Source: Curvibacter sp. CHRR-16 (lineage in GTDB: Bacteria; Pseudomonadota; Gammaproteobacteria; Burkholderiales; Burkholderiaceae_C). Taken from it: a DNA stretch of 64,000 nt. This document shows positions 48,424 through 58,040 of the stretch, one piece after another; positions within the stretch are counted from its first letter, which is position 1, and each line of letters begins with the position of its first letter. A program made the position numbers and the translations under genes. The stretch is from NCBI RefSeq assembly GCF_018474005.1, contig NZ_JAHCSH010000002.1, forward strand, positions 1-64,000, read 5' to 3'. The notes under the pieces are model-generated. The model had not been told where the DNA came from. It made no database searches and saw nothing but the letters and a program-made list of their open reading frames with translations.

Positions 48424-48725
48424 GGGTTCACCTCATCAGAGTTGTCTATTTCGATTGAGCAGTCACAGCCTTGGCCTGCCGCTATCCAGCGTGTGACCAA
48501 ACTGCGCAACACAGCCCAGCGCTGCACCGCCACCAGCACGCCGCAGTGGTAGCGCTGTTGCTGCACATTCCACCGCAAAGCAGTACAAGCACCTTGCCTG
48601 CGCCGCGATACCAGCACCCCTATCGGACAGGGTTCGGTGGCACAGCACACCCCGCAGCCATTGCATGGCTGCCCCCAATCTGGCTTGGTTGGGGCACGAG
48701 ATTGAAGGTAAATGGTTTTTCGCAC
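48420..48725 (-). CDS. Cys-rich YkgJ-like protein
   Basis: About 100 residues with a CNGCGVCCATEPCP cluster and further Cys, resembling the CxxCGxCC metal-binding family (YkgJ/UPF0153). No ATG lies upstream in frame; GTG 48725 is given, but GTG 48734 or TTG 48737 are equally possible and no ribosome-binding site decides. Its stop overlaps the NIF3 start. It is divergent from degQ. Confidence 0.65.
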   Translation of the reverse strand: MRKTIYLQSRAPTKPDWGQPCNGCGVCCATEPCPIGVLVSRRRQGACTALRWNVQQQRYHCGVLVAVQRWAVLRSLVTRWIAAGQGCDCSIEIDNSDEVNP

Positions 48726-48828
48726 AATGGGCACCAAAGCAAGGGCAGCACTCTACTGCTTTTCACAAAGACTGAGAGCCAGTCAATGCTGCACCTACAA
48801 TCCCCCAGACTTTGCAAGGTTCAAGACG

Positions 48829-49971
48829 ATGAAACGCATTTGGCTGCTGTTTGCACAAACCACCACCGTACTACTGGCCGCATATTTTGTGGTCGCCACC
48901 CTCAAACCCCAGTGGTTGCAGCGTGGCCCTGAGCAAACCACCACCAACAATATCGCCCTGTGGCAAGCCCCGCCCACAGGCAAGCAAGACATTCCGGCAG
49001 GCAGCTACCGCGTTGCAGCCCAAAAAGCGTCTGCCGCCGTGGTCAGCATCAGCACCAGCAAAAAAGGCAGCGCCAGCACGAGCGATCCATGGCAGCGTTT
49101 CTTTGGAGACAACTCTGACGATGATCAAGAAGGCCTGGGCAGTGGCGTCATCGTCAGCGAAAGTGGCTACATCCTGACCAACAACCACGTGATTGAAGGA
49201 GCCGATGCGATCGACGTGTTGCTCAACGATGGCCGCCATGCCAAAGCCGACATCATTGGTACCGATCCAGACAGCGATTTGGCGGTACTCAAAATTAACC
49301 TTGACCGCTTGCCCATCATCGTGCTGGGTGACTCCGAAAACCTGCAAGTGGGCGACCAAGTGCTGGCCATTGGCAACCCTTTTGGTGTCGGTCAAACCGT
49401 GACCAGCGGCATCGTAAGCGCCTTGGGACGCAGCCAGCTGGGACTCAATACCTTTGAAAATTTCATCCAGACCGATGCCGCCATCAACCCTGGCAACTCG
49501 GGTGGTGCTTTGGTCGATACCAACGGCAACCTGCTGGGCATCAATACCGCCATTTATTCACGCTCGGGTGGCAGCATGGGGATTGGATTTGCCATCCCTG
49601 TTACCACCGCCAAAATGGTGCTGGAAGGCTTGGTCAAAGATGGGCACATCACACGCGGTTGGATTGGTGTAGAGCCCAATGACCTGAGCCCCGAATTGGT
49701 AGAAACCTTCGCCGTAAAAAGCGAGCATGGCGTCATCATCACCGGTGTCTTGCAAGGAGGGCCCGCAGCCAAAGCTGGTCTCAAACCAGGGGATGTGATC
49801 GTTTCGGTTGCGGGCAAGAACGTAGCCAATGTGAGCCAACTGCTCAATACCGTATCAGCCCTCAAGCCAGGGGTAGAAGCCAAATTCACCATAGAACGCA
49901 AGGGGGAGAATGTCAGCATGGCCATCATCCCCGGCGTTCGCCCCTCACCCAAACAGACCGCCAAGCGCTAA
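48829..49971 (+). CDS. degQ: Periplasmic serine endoprotease DegQ/DegS-type
   Basis: A 380-residue S1C protease with an uncleaved N-terminal anchor (LLFAQTTTVLLAAYFVVA). The triad is His120 (NNHVIEGA), Asp150 (DPDSDLAVL) and Ser224 (NPGNSGGALVD). One PDZ domain follows (KAGLKPGDVIVSVAG), so the form is DegS-like in size. It is the last gene before the tat cluster, convergent, and could help handle exported proteins. Confidence 0.93.
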   Translation: MKRIWLLFAQTTTVLLAAYFVVATLKPQWLQRGPEQTTTNNIALWQAPPTGKQDIPAGSYRVAAQKASAAVVSISTSKKGSASTSDPWQRFFGDNSDDDQEGLGSGVIVSESGYILTNNHVIEGADAIDVLLNDGRHAKADIIGTDPDSDLAVLKINLDRLPIIVLGDSENLQVGDQVLAIGNPFGVGQTVTSGIVSALGRSQLGLNTFENFIQTDAAINPGNSGGALVDTNGNLLGINTAIYSRSGGSMGIGFAIPVTTAKMVLEGLVKDGHITRGWIGVEPNDLSPELVETFAVKSEHGVIITGVLQGGPAAKAGLKPGDVIVSVAGKNVANVSQLLNTVSALKPGVEAKFTIERKGENVSMAIIPGVRPSPKQTAKR

Positions 49972-49995
49972 TCAGCGCAGGTTGCATGAAGCCGT

Positions 49996-50796
49996 TTAGG
50001 CTTCAGAGGAGGGGGAAGTCGCCTCTTCCTCCTCTGGCTTTTGCGTGTATCGCATGAAAAAGCCCGCTGCCCACAGCCCCACCTCGTAGAGCAAACACAT
50101 GGGGATGGCCAAGGACAGCTGCGACACCACGTCGGGAGGCGTCACCACAGCGGCCACCACAAACGCGCCAACAATGAAGTAGCTGCGCCATGCTTTGAGT
50201 TGCTCGATCGTCACAATCCCCATGCGGGTGAGTAAAACCACCACCACAGGCACTTCAAACGACAAACCAAAGGCCAAGAACATGGACAACACGAAGTCCA
50301 GATACGCCTCGATGTCAGGAGTCGCCGCGATGCTCTTGGGGGCAAAGCCCTGGATGAAGGCAAACACTTTGCCAAAAACAAAGAAATAGCAAAACGCCAC
50401 GCCGACAAAGAACAACAGGGTACTGGAAATCACCAAGGGCACCACCAAGCGCTTTTCGTGACTGTACAAACCAGGGGCGACAAAAGCCCACACTTGGTAC
50501 AGCACCACAGGCAGGGCCAGCAACAAAGCGGCCACCATCAGTATTTTCAGCGGCACAAAAAAGGGCGCGACCACCGAGGTGGCAATCAACTTGCTGCCTA
50601 CAGGCAATGTGTGCACCAAGGGCGCGGCCAACCAGTCGTACAAGCCCGCTGGCCCAGGGTAAATAGCCAATACCACCATGGCCACAGCCACTGCGATAAG
50701 AGCCTTGACCAGCCGATCACGCAGCTCCATCAAATGCTGGATAAAAGGCTGCTCAGTTCCTGCAAGCTCGTCTTGCGGATCGTTTTCGTTGGCCAT
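49996..50796 (-). CDS. tatC: Sec-independent protein translocase TatC
   Basis: TatC is the six-span receptor for twin-arginine signal peptides. The 266 residues have the N-terminal QPFIQHLMELRDRLVKAL and the conserved FVAPGLYSHEKRL, with the P-rich loop FEVPVVVV. It follows tatB by 24 bases. tatC and degQ converge across 24 bases containing a TGAAGCC/GGCTTCA hairpin without a T-tract. Confidence 0.97.
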   Translation of the reverse strand: MANENDPQDELAGTEQPFIQHLMELRDRLVKALIAVAVAMVVLAIYPGPAGLYDWLAAPLVHTLPVGSKLIATSVVAPFFVPLKILMVAALLLALPVVLYQVWAFVAPGLYSHEKRLVVPLVISSTLLFFVGVAFCYFFVFGKVFAFIQGFAPKSIAATPDIEAYLDFVLSMFLAFGLSFEVPVVVVLLTRMGIVTIEQLKAWRSYFIVGAFVVAAVVTPPDVVSQLSLAIPMCLLYEVGLWAAGFFMRYTQKPEEEEATSPSSEA

Positions 50797-50820
50797 GGGC
50801 TGTAAGGGACTCGGGATGTA

Positions 50821-51270
50821 TCAGACTTGGGGTTTCTTGGGACGAAAGCGCGCTACACGGGCAGAGCCAGACTGCACATGGGTGCGCGTGCCATGGCGAA
50901 CTTTGTACCAGCGTGGCGTAGCACCCCGCTTGAGGCGCCAGTTTTTCTGCGGATGGCGGTAGCTGGGGTAAACCGGATCACTCTCAACGCTGGACTCAGG
51001 GCCTTGGATCTGCTGTTCAAAATCACTGGCGTAGGTCTGTACGGCCTGCTCCACATTGCTGGCAGCTTGCTGAACTGTATCGCGCATTTTGCGCAACTCA
51101 TCAAGCTCCATGGAGCGGTTAACCTCGGCCTTCACATCGGCCACATAGCGCTGTGCTTTGCCCAGCAGCGTGCCCACGGTGCGGGCCACACGCGGCAGTT
51201 TTTCAGGGCCAATGACGATCAGCGCGACTGCGCCAATCAAGGCCATTTTGGAGATGCCAAGATCAATCAC
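50821..51270 (-). CDS. tatB: Sec-independent protein translocase TatB
   Basis: TatB partners TatC in substrate recognition. The 149 residues start at a GTG (51270): [26 protein letters not shown] in parts, one membrane segment, an amphipathic helix and a long charged tail. It sits between tatA and tatC with 45 bases to tatA. Confidence 0.95.
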   Translation of the reverse strand: MIDLGISKMALIGAVALIVIGPEKLPRVARTVGTLLGKAQRYVADVKAEVNRSMELDELRKMRDTVQQAASNVEQAVQTYASDFEQQIQGPESSVESDPVYPSYRHPQKNWRLKRGATPRWYKVRHGTRTHVQSGSARVARFRPKKPQV

Positions 51271-51315
51271 AGGCCGCTCCGGTTGGACAACTGCTCAGCA
51301 CGCACTGCGCAGTCA

Positions 51316-51561
51316 TCAAGGTTTTTCTTTGGCTTGCACGTCGATGGTTTGGCCTTCTTTGGCCGCGCTGTTGTGGGCCACTTGCTGGCTGGTAGGCGCT
51401 GGTTTGGCAGCATCCTCGGCGTTGCCATCCTTCATGCCGTCTTTAAAGCCTTTGACGGCTGAACCCAAATCGGTGCCAATGTTTTTCAGCTTTTTGGTGC
51501 CAAAAATCATCACCACGATAGCCAACACAATCAGCCAATGCCAAATAGAAAAAGAACCCAT
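51316..51561 (-). CDS. tatA: Sec-independent protein translocase TatA
   Basis: TatA forms the translocation pore. The 81 residues start [29 protein letters not shown] in parts, with the membrane segment, FGTKKL hinge and amphipathic helix typical of TatA. It is followed by HIT at 70 bases on the same strand. Likely targets in the window include the Rieske protein PetA. Confidence 0.96.
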   Translation of the reverse strand: MGSFSIWHWLIVLAIVVMIFGTKKLKNIGTDLGSAVKGFKDGMKDGNAEDAAKPAPTSQQVAHNSAAKEGQTIDVQAKEKP

Positions 51562-51630
51562 GGTACGTACTCCTAAATATTGCTGGTTATTCTAGTCCTG
51601 CCCTGTGGCGCAGGAATAAACCAAGATCAA

Positions 51631-52014
51631 TCAACCCTTAGCCCAAGGGCGGGGGCCACCAATCACATGCAGATGCAAATGGTGCACCTCTTGCCCACCA
51701 TCTTGCCCAGTATTGGCGATCAGGCGAAAGCCCCCATCCGGATAGGGCCTGCAGCCCTGCTCTGTTGCCAAACGCGGCGCCAAAGTCATGATGTGCCCCA
51801 TCAACTGCGCATGCTCAGGCCCCACCTGGGCCATGCTGGCAATATGCAGCTTGGGGATGATGAGAAAGTGCACCGGTGCCCACGGACTGATGTCGTGAAA
51901 AGCGTACACCTGCTCGTCCTCGTACACCGCACGCGACGGAATTTGCTTGGCTGCGATCTTGCAGAACAAGCAGTTGGGGTCAAAACCGGGGGAATGGACG
52001 GAATGTTGGCTCAT
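51631..52014 (-). CDS. Histidine-triad (HIT) nucleotide-binding protein
   Basis: A 127-residue HINT-type hydrolase with the catalytic HHLHLHVIGG (HxHxH) near the C-terminus and FCKIAAKQIPSR near the N-terminus. It hydrolyses adenosine phosphoramidates. It lies between hisE and tatA on the same strand, the usual arrangement in this group. Confidence 0.94.
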   Translation of the reverse strand: MSQHSVHSPGFDPNCLFCKIAAKQIPSRAVYEDEQVYAFHDISPWAPVHFLIIPKLHIASMAQVGPEHAQLMGHIMTLAPRLATEQGCRPYPDGGFRLIANTGQDGGQEVHHLHLHVIGGPRPWAKG

Positions 52015-52033
52015 GCAAACTCCTGCAAAACGA

Positions 52034-52429
52034 TCAACGCGGCTGATTCAGCGACTCTTGCGCCTCACGGTCTTGCGCTTTGCGCAAGGCTTTTTCTTCC
52101 AGCCCGCTCAAACCTTCGCGGCGAGCCAATTCAGCCACCACGTCGTGCGGATGTAAGCCGTAGTGGGACAAAGCAATCATGCTGTGAAACCACAGATCAG
52201 CCACCTCGTACAGCAGCTTATCAACTCCTGCGCCGTGATCCACGTCTTTGGCCGCCATGACCACCTCAGTGGCCTCCTCGCCAATCTTTTTCAGAAAAGC
52301 ATCGGGGCCTTTGGCCATGAGACGGGCCACATAACTGGCTTGGGGATCGCCGCCGTTGGCGGGTTTTCGGCTCTCGATGGTGGCAGCCAAGCGCGCCAAA
52401 ACATCTTGGGATTGCAGGGTATCGCTCAT
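52034..52429 (-). CDS. hisE: Phosphoribosyl-ATP pyrophosphatase
   Basis: HisE converts phosphoribosyl-ATP to phosphoribosyl-AMP, step two of histidine synthesis. The start [18 protein letters not shown] gives 131 residues with the [16 protein letters not shown] and [14 protein letters not shown] motifs of the MazG-like fold. It follows hisI by seven bases. Confidence 0.95.
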   Translation of the reverse strand: MSDTLQSQDVLARLAATIESRKPANGGDPQASYVARLMAKGPDAFLKKIGEEATEVVMAAKDVDHGAGVDKLLYEVADLWFHSMIALSHYGLHPHDVVAELARREGLSGLEEKALRKAQDREAQESLNQPR

Positions 52430-52436
52430 AAAAAGC

Positions 52437-52847
52437 TCACTCGGTAGGCTTGTAAATGCTGTGCGGGTCTTTGAGCACAGGATCGACTGCTTGCCATTGA
52501 CCGTCTTGCAAGATGCTGTAAAAGCAGCTGTGGCGGCCCGTGTGACAGGCAATACCAGGTTCGTGGCCCGTTTGCGTGACGCGCAGCAGCACTACGTCGT
52601 TGTCGCAATCCAAACGAATTTCGTGTACCTGCTGCACATGGCCGGACTCCTCGCCCTTGAACCACAGCTTGTTGCGCGAGCGGCTGAAGTACACGGCTTG
52701 GCGTAGCTGGGCAGTTTGGGCCAAAGCCTCGCGGTTCATCCACGCAAACATCAGCACATCGCCCGTGCTGTGTTCTTGGGCAATCACCGGCACCAAGCCT
52801 TTGTCGTCCCAACGCACAGCGTCGAGCCAGTTGTCTGTAGCAGTCAT
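52437..52847 (-). CDS. hisI: Phosphoribosyl-AMP cyclohydrolase
   Basis: HisI opens the purine ring of PR-AMP, step three. The 136 residues have the zinc ligands in [11 protein letters not shown] and [10 protein letters not shown]. It lies between hisF (18 bases) and hisE. Confidence 0.96.
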   Translation of the reverse strand: MTATDNWLDAVRWDDKGLVPVIAQEHSTGDVLMFAWMNREALAQTAQLRQAVYFSRSRNKLWFKGEESGHVQQVHEIRLDCDNDVVLLRVTQTGHEPGIACHTGRHSCFYSILQDGQWQAVDPVLKDPHSIYKPTE

Positions 52848-52865
52848 GGGTATCTCTTTACAGCG

Positions 52866-53663
52866 TTAAATGCGCACCGGAATGCCACGCGATGCCATGT
52901 GCGCTTTGGCCTGAGCGACGGTGTATTCACCATAGTGGAAGATGCTAGCGGCCAGCACGGCATCGGCACCGCCTTGCTGCACACCATCGGCCAAATGGTC
53001 CAGATTGCCCACACCACCGCTGGCGATGACGGGCACGCTGACCGCATCGGCCACAGCGCGGGTCAGAGCCAAGTCGAAACCGCTCTTGGTGCCATCGCGG
53101 TCCATGCTGGTGAGCAAAATTTCACCCGCGCCCCGGCGCGCCATGTCACGGGCCCATACCACAGCGTCCAAGCCGGTGTTTTTGCGCCCGCCGTGGCTGA
53201 ACACATCCCAACCGGGGCCCACAGGAACACCGTTGACCAAGCGCTGCTCGTCGTCGGCGCTGCGGCGCTTGGCGTCAATGGCCACCACAATCGCCTGTGC
53301 ACCAAACTTGCTCGAAGCATCCTCAATGACTTGGGGATTGGCAATGGCTGCCGAGTTGAAACTGATTTTGTCCGCCCCTGCGTTGAGCAAGCGGCGCACA
53401 TCCTCGACCACCCGCACCCCTCCGCCCACAGTGAGCGGAATGAACACCTGCGAGGCCACGGCTTCGATGATGTGCAGAATCAGGTCACGCCCATCGCTGG
53501 TGGCGGTGATGTCCAAAAACGTCAGTTCGTCAGCCCCTTGGTCGTTGTAGCGGGCAGCGATTTCCACCGGGTCGCCCGCATCGCGCAACTCCACAAAGTT
53601 GACGCCTTTGACCACGCGACCACCAGTCACGTCTAGGCAGGGAATGATGCGTTTAGCGAGCAT
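52866..53663 (-). CDS. hisF: Imidazole glycerol phosphate synthase, cyclase subunit
   Basis: HisF, with HisH, makes imidazole glycerol phosphate. The 265-residue (beta/alpha)8 barrel has [20 protein letters not shown] with the catalytic Asp of CLDV (Asp11), the second catalytic Asp in TSMDRDG and [10 protein letters not shown]. It follows hisA by 24 bases. Confidence 0.98.
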   Translation of the reverse strand: MLAKRIIPCLDVTGGRVVKGVNFVELRDAGDPVEIAARYNDQGADELTFLDITATSDGRDLILHIIEAVASQVFIPLTVGGGVRVVEDVRRLLNAGADKISFNSAAIANPQVIEDASSKFGAQAIVVAIDAKRRSADDEQRLVNGVPVGPGWDVFSHGGRKNTGLDAVVWARDMARRGAGEILLTSMDRDGTKSGFDLALTRAVADAVSVPVIASGGVGNLDHLADGVQQGGADAVLAASIFHYGEYTVAQAKAHMASRGIPVRI

Positions 53664-53687
53664 AAAAACCTTTGCGGCGAGGCGCCA

Positions 53688-54428
53688 TCATCCATTCAAC
53701 TCGTCGGCGCGGGCCTGCGCTTTTTCAAAGTCCAAGTCGCCGGTATAAATGGCGCGGCCACAGATCACGCCCTCTACCCCCTCGTCCTGGACGGCGCACA
53801 GGGCTTCGATATCGGCCATATTGCTCAGACCACCCGAAGCGATGACGGGGATGGTGAGGGCTTGCGCCAGCTTGACGGTGGCCTCTACGTTGATGCCCGT
53901 GAGCATGCCATCACGGCCAATGTCGGTGTAGATGATGGATTCGACGCCGTAGTCTTCGAACTTCTTGCCCAAATCCACCACATCGTGTCCCGTGAGTTTG
54001 CTCCAGCCATCGGTGGCGACTTTGCCGTCCTTGGCGTCTAGGCCCACGATGATGTGGCCGCCAAAGGCCGTGCAGGCATCGCGCAAGAAGCCGGGGTTTT
54101 TCACCGCTGCCGTGCCGATGATGACGTAGCGCAGACCGGCATCGAGGTAGCGCTCTATGGTGTCCAGATCGCGGATACCGCCACCCAACTGGACGTCGAT
54201 TTCACTGCCCACCTCTTTGAGGATTTGGCGAATCGCTTGCTCGTTCTTGGGATGACCGGCAAACGCACCGTTCAAGTCCACCAAGTGCAGGCGTCTAGCG
54301 CCTTTGTTCAACCAGCCTTGGGCCATGGTAGCCGGGCTGTCGCTGAAGATGGTGGATTGATCCATATCGCCTTGTTTGAGGCGAACGCAGTGGCCGTCCT
54401 TGAGGTCGATTGCGGGAATGAGCAGCAT
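53688..54428 (-). CDS. hisA: Phosphoribosylformimino-5-aminoimidazole carboxamide ribotide isomerase
   Basis: HisA isomerises ProFAR to PRFAR. The 246-residue barrel has [20 protein letters not shown] with the catalytic Asp8, VQLGGGIRD and the second catalytic Asp in [10 protein letters not shown]. It lies between hisH and hisF. Confidence 0.97.
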   Translation of the reverse strand: MLLIPAIDLKDGHCVRLKQGDMDQSTIFSDSPATMAQGWLNKGARRLHLVDLNGAFAGHPKNEQAIRQILKEVGSEIDVQLGGGIRDLDTIERYLDAGLRYVIIGTAAVKNPGFLRDACTAFGGHIIVGLDAKDGKVATDGWSKLTGHDVVDLGKKFEDYGVESIIYTDIGRDGMLTGINVEATVKLAQALTIPVIASGGLSNMADIEALCAVQDEGVEGVICGRAIYTGDLDFEKAQARADELNG

Positions 54429-54455
54429 GATGCTTAAAAGCTAGTTGAGAAAAAA

Positions 54456-55118
54456 TCAGGGATTCCAGTGCAGAAAATTGCGGTACAGGGCTAGGCCCTG
54501 GTCGGCGCTTTTCTCTGGGTGAAACTGGGTCGCAAAAATATTATCGCGCGCCACAGCACAGGCAAAGCGTACACCGTAATCGGTGCTGCCCACCACATGC
54601 TGGGGGTTGCTGGGTGCGGCATAGTAGCTGTGCACAAAGTAAAAGTAGCTGCCATCGGGGATATCACCCCACACGGGATGGCGGGGTGCACTGCCGTCTG
54701 AGCCGGTTTGCCACACTTGGTTCCAGCCCATTTGCGGCACTTTATAGCGGCTACCATCAGCTTGCAGTTGGCCTTCTAGGTCAAAGCGCACCACGCGCCC
54801 GCCTATCAGCCCCAGACTGGCGGTATCTTGCTCATCGCTGTAGTCCAGCAGCATTTGCATGCCCACGCACACGCCCATGAGGGGCTTATTGGCCGCAGCA
54901 TGCATCACGGCGTCGAACATGCCGCTCTCGTGCAGCTCGCGCATGCAGTCGCGCATGGCCCCCTGACCGGGCAGCACCACCCGCTCTGCGTCCATCACCT
55001 CTTGGGCACTGCGCGCCCACACCACCTCAACCCCGACTTGGCTGGCTGCATGCACCACGGCCTGAGTGACCGAGCGCAAATTGCCCATGCCATAGTCCAC
55101 CACGGCAACTTTTTTCAT
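54456..55118 (-). CDS. hisH: Imidazole glycerol phosphate synthase, glutaminase subunit
   Basis: HisH supplies ammonia to HisF. The 220 residues have the class-I glutaminase nucleophile in [12 protein letters not shown] (Cys near 85) and [10 protein letters not shown] (His, Glu). It follows hisB by six bases. Confidence 0.97.
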   Translation of the reverse strand: MKKVAVVDYGMGNLRSVTQAVVHAASQVGVEVVWARSAQEVMDAERVVLPGQGAMRDCMRELHESGMFDAVMHAAANKPLMGVCVGMQMLLDYSDEQDTASLGLIGGRVVRFDLEGQLQADGSRYKVPQMGWNQVWQTGSDGSAPRHPVWGDIPDGSYFYFVHSYYAAPSNPQHVVGSTDYGVRFACAVARDNIFATQFHPEKSADQGLALYRNFLHWNP

Positions 55119-55124
55119 AGCGAC

Positions 55125-55769
55125 TTACAGGCTTCCTTTGGTCGAAGGGATCACGCCCACCGAGCGGGGGTCGATCTCCAGCGCAAAACGCAGGGCGCGG
55201 GCAAAAGCCTTGAAGATGGTTTCGGCTTGGTGGTGGGCGTTGCGGCCTTTGAGGTTGTCGATGTGCAAGGTCACCAAGGCGTGGTTCACAAAGCCTTGGA
55301 AAAACTCATAAGTCAGCTGGGTATCGAACGCGCCGATCATGCCAGCGGTGAAGTCCACGTGCATGTCCAGACCGGGGCGGCCCGAGAAGTCCACCACCAC
55401 ACGGCTCAAAGCTTCGTCCAATGGCACGTAGGCGTGGCCGTAGCGGCGCAGGCCTTTCTTGTCGCCCACGGCTTTGGCAAACGCCTGCCCGATGGTGATG
55501 CCCACATCCTCGACGGTGTGGTGGCCATCAATATGCAAGTCGCCCTGCACGTCCACTTCCATGTCAATGAGACCGTGGCGGGCAATTTGGTCCAGCATAT
55601 GGTCAAAAAAACCAATGCCTGTGGAAAGGCGGCTGGTGCCCGTGCCGTCCAAGTTGACACGCACACGGATACGGGTTTCAGCGGTTTGGCGCAGCACTTC
55701 GGCCACACGCTGGGCTGTGGCTACGGTGGGGGCGCTGCCGCCCACTTCGGTAAGGGGATAGTTGCTCAT
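55125..55769 (-). CDS. hisB: Imidazoleglycerol-phosphate dehydratase
   Basis: HisB dehydrates imidazole glycerol phosphate. The start [12 protein letters not shown] gives 214 residues, slightly longer than typical (about 195-200) through the N-terminal extension. Metal-binding motifs are [13 protein letters not shown] and [11 protein letters not shown]. The ATG overlaps the hisC stop (ATGA). Only the dehydratase domain is present, not the phosphatase fusion of enterobacteria. Confidence 0.97.
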   Translation of the reverse strand: MSNYPLTEVGGSAPTVATAQRVAEVLRQTAETRIRVRVNLDGTGTSRLSTGIGFFDHMLDQIARHGLIDMEVDVQGDLHIDGHHTVEDVGITIGQAFAKAVGDKKGLRRYGHAYVPLDEALSRVVVDFSGRPGLDMHVDFTAGMIGAFDTQLTYEFFQGFVNHALVTLHIDNLKGRNAHHQAETIFKAFARALRFALEIDPRSVGVIPSTKGSL

Positions 55770-56908
55770 AGGCTTTCCTGCAAGGCGGCCAGCAGTTGGC
55801 GGTTTTCGTCGGGGGTTCCCACCGTCAAGCGCAGGCAATTGGCCAGCAATGGGTGCATTGTAGAAACGTTCTTGATGAGAATGCCACGCTCTTTGAGACG
55901 CTGGAACACGACAGCCGCCTCGGTTCGCTCACTGCGCAACAAAATCATGTTGGCTTGGCTCTCAAACACGGTCACGATAGGCATGGCTTGCAATGCTCCT
56001 AAAAGCATAGCGCGCTCAGCGCATATTTGCTGGGCTTGAGCCGCAAAAACAGCTTGGTGCTCAAGCGCAAAAATGGCGCATTCGTAGTTCAGTACGCTCA
56101 CGTTGTAGGGCGGGCGCACTTTGTCAATCTCGGCCACCAGCGCAGCGGGCCCCATGAGGTAGCCCAAGCGAACACCAGCCAAGCCGAATTTGCTCAGCGT
56201 GCGCATCAGGAGCACATGGCCATGGGCAACCGGGTCGGCGCGCATCTCGTCTAGCCATGTGTGACTGGAAAAAGGCTGGTAAGCCTCGTCCAGCACCACG
56301 ATGCTGCCCACCGCAGCAGCAGCGGCAATCACGCGGCGCATGTCGGCCTTGTCCCACAGCGTGCCAGTGGGGTTATTGGGATAAGCCAAGTAGACAATGG
56401 CAGGCTGCTGTTCGGCAATGGCCGCTTCCATGGCCGGTACGTCCAATGCAAAGCTGGGCAACAGTGGCACGCCGCAAAAGTCCAGCCCCAGCAAGGCGGC
56501 ACTCATGGCGTACATGACAAAACCCGGCACAGGAGCCAGCACCACGGGCTTGCGCCCGGTGGTGGGGTCTGTGCCCTGCTGGCAGGCCATGGTGACCAAG
56601 CTGATCAACTCGTCGGAACCATTGCCCAATATGAGGCGATAGTCTGCGGGCATGTCGGTGTACTGCTGCAGCGCTTGGCGCAGCGCTTCCACGCGGTTGT
56701 CCGGGTAACGGTGCAACGCGGCTTGGCCCAAGCGCTGGCCCAGCGCGGCCTGCAAGTCAGCGGGCAGGCAAAAAGGGTTTTCCATCGCGTCGAGCTTGAC
56801 GTAGCCACGGCTGTCTTGCACGTGGTAGGCGTGCATGGCGCGCACATCGGCGCGGATGCGGCGCTCCAGCACGCGTTGGGTCAGGTTGTTGGTAGGTGTG
56901 GTACTCAT
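55766..56908 (-). CDS. hisC: Histidinol-phosphate aminotransferase
   Basis: HisC is a PLP aminotransferase acting on imidazole acetol phosphate. The 380 residues contain [28 protein letters not shown] and the PLP Lys in [15 protein letters not shown]. Its start overlaps the toxin stop (ATGA), so its translation and expression are coupled to the toxin-antitoxin genes. An alternative later start is possible. Its paralogues for other pathways are excluded by the his neighbourhood. Confidence 0.95.
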   Translation of the reverse strand: MSTTPTNNLTQRVLERRIRADVRAMHAYHVQDSRGYVKLDAMENPFCLPADLQAALGQRLGQAALHRYPDNRVEALRQALQQYTDMPADYRLILGNGSDELISLVTMACQQGTDPTTGRKPVVLAPVPGFVMYAMSAALLGLDFCGVPLLPSFALDVPAMEAAIAEQQPAIVYLAYPNNPTGTLWDKADMRRVIAAAAAVGSIVVLDEAYQPFSSHTWLDEMRADPVAHGHVLLMRTLSKFGLAGVRLGYLMGPAALVAEIDKVRPPYNVSVLNYECAIFALEHQAVFAAQAQQICAERAMLLGALQAMPIVTVFESQANMILLRSERTEAAVVFQRLKERGILIKNVSTMHPLLANCLRLTVGTPDENRQLLAALQESL

Positions 56909-57363
56909 GCAAGGCTCTCGAGCAAAGACAAATCGGCTGCATCCATGTTGGCAAACGGGTTAATCACTTGCACCGCACCATAGCGCTGCTCATGCGGCAG
57001 GTCTTCGCTGAGCAGGTATTGGCAGTCCAAGTGCTGGGCAGCGGCCACTACCAAGCTGTCGGCAAAGTGCAGGCCAAAACGGCTCTCGATGGCCCAAGCC
57101 GACTCAACAGTGGCGTGGTCTATCTGCCAAGGCTGCCAGTGCTCGTAGCGGCGCACCTCGGCGCGGGCGTCGCCAGCGGGCATGGGCGGCTGCAGCTCAT
57201 AGGTGGCGATGCGGTAAAAGTCGTGCAGCACCTGCGTGCTGGTGCGCCCCAAACCGCGCTGCCACAGGGCCGTGAGCCACTGCAGCGCCACGGCGCGGCG
57301 CTCGGGGTAGGCACCGTCTTCACTGGCCAGCAGCAGCGATACGTCCACGAACACGCCACTCAT
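56905..57363 (-). CDS. PIN-domain protein, VapC-like toxin candidate
   Basis: The start [16 protein letters not shown] gives 152 residues of PIN fold, with acidic residues Asp7, Asp102 (LHFADSLVVAAA) and Asp121 (LLSEDLP) in the usual places; the PIN glutamate near 44 is Gln in STQVLHDFY, and His47/Asp48 follow, so the active site should be checked. The stop overlaps hisC by four bases and the start overlaps the antitoxin. Normally a ribonuclease that inhibits growth when free. Confidence 0.85.
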   Translation of the reverse strand: MSGVFVDVSLLLASEDGAYPERRAVALQWLTALWQRGLGRTSTQVLHDFYRIATYELQPPMPAGDARAEVRRYEHWQPWQIDHATVESAWAIESRFGLHFADSLVVAAAQHLDCQYLLSEDLPHEQRYGAVQVINPFANMDAADLSLLESLA

Positions 57364-57593
57364 GGCTTGGCCTTCGCAGATGTGCTGCGGCTGGGATATG
57401 ACGCGCCGTTGGACGACCAGAGGCGGTCTTTGCTCATCCAGTCCCGGGTGGCGCGGGCATAGGCATCGGTGCGCGCCATCTTTTCGGCAATCATTTCCCC
57501 CACCAACCGCGACACACTGGTGTTGCGCCGTGCAGCCTCGATGCGCACCCACTCCAAGGCGGCATCGTCCACGGTGATGGTGACGTTTTTCAT
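57360..57593 (-). CDS. Ribbon-helix-helix antitoxin candidate (VapB/CopG-like)
   Basis: A 77-residue basic protein starting [20 protein letters not shown], with the N-terminal beta-strand and two helices of the ribbon-helix-helix fold and a charged C-terminal tail suited to toxin binding. It precedes the PIN gene with an ATGA overlap. Two tandem palindromes upstream (57607-57638) are fitting autoregulatory operators. Confidence 0.8.
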   Translation of the reverse strand: MKNVTITVDDAALEWVRIEAARRNTSVSRLVGEMIAEKMARTDAYARATRDWMSKDRLWSSNGASYPSRSTSAKAKP

Positions 57594-57606
57594 GTGCCGC
57601 AGTTTA

Positions 57607-57657
57607 CACGATTTTCGTGCAACACGAAATTCGTGTTGATATTTGCTCGCACGAAAT
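57607..57657. promoter_or_regulatory. Tandem palindromic operators of the toxin-antitoxin promoter
   Basis: CACGA-TTT-TCGTG (57607-57619) and CACGA-AAT-TCGTG (57623-57635) are two 13-base palindromes, centres 16 bases apart; the second extends to a perfect 19-base palindrome CAACACGAA-A-TTCGTGTTG (57620-57638). A further half-site CACGAAAT lies at 57650-57657. They occupy the divergent gap between the antitoxin and the YnfA-like gene. Confidence 0.7.
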
Positions 57658-57668
57658 CCAGCTACAGT

Positions 57669-58034
57669 ATGTCCACCATGCGTTCGCTACTCCCCACTTT
57701 GCCACCCCTGATGTCTGCCCTGCTCCTGTACATCGCCACCGCTCTGGCCGAGATCGTGGGCTGCTACCTGCCCTACCTGTGGCTGCGCCAAGGCCACAGC
57801 GCGTGGTTGCTGCTGCCAGCTGGCTTGGCGTTGGGGCTATTCGCTTGGCTACTGACCCTGCACCCGGCTGCTGCTGGCCGGGTCTACGCCGCATATGGTG
57901 GGGTGTACATCGTGGCGGCCATCGCCTGGCTGTGGCTGGTAGAAGGCATACGCCCTAGCGGCTACGACGTGCTGGGCTGTGCCGTAGCGCTAGTGGGCAT
58001 GGGCATCATCGTGCTAGCACCGCGTGGACAATAA
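57669..58034 (+). CDS. YnfA/UPF0060 small membrane protein
   Basis: A four-span protein of the UPF0060/YnfA family ([35 protein letters not shown]). Function is uncertain; homologues have been linked to small multidrug resistance-like transport. Starts at 57669, 57678 or 57711 are possible because the conserved core begins near [12 protein letters not shown]. It is divergent from the antitoxin and shares its operator gap. Confidence 0.85.
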   Translation: MSTMRSLLPTLPPLMSALLLYIATALAEIVGCYLPYLWLRQGHSAWLLLPAGLALGLFAWLLTLHPAAAGRVYAAYGGVYIVAAIAWLWLVEGIRPSGYDVLGCAVALVGMGIIVLAPRGQ

Positions 58035-58040
58035 GACGCC

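Noticed and set aside
49987-50005. TGAAGCC / GGCTTCA hairpin between degQ and tatC as a terminator
   Set aside because: Seven-bp stem lacks a T-tract on either strand, so it is not called.
49987-52014. tatABC region as part of the his operon proper
   Set aside because: Direction and spacing allow co-transcription, but HIT-tat adjacency to hisE is common and no functional link follows from it.
54828-56039. 403-residue open frame on the plus strand over hisH, hisB and hisC
   Set aside because: Spans three well-supported his genes on the other strand; His/Val/Ala-rich with no recognisable domain.
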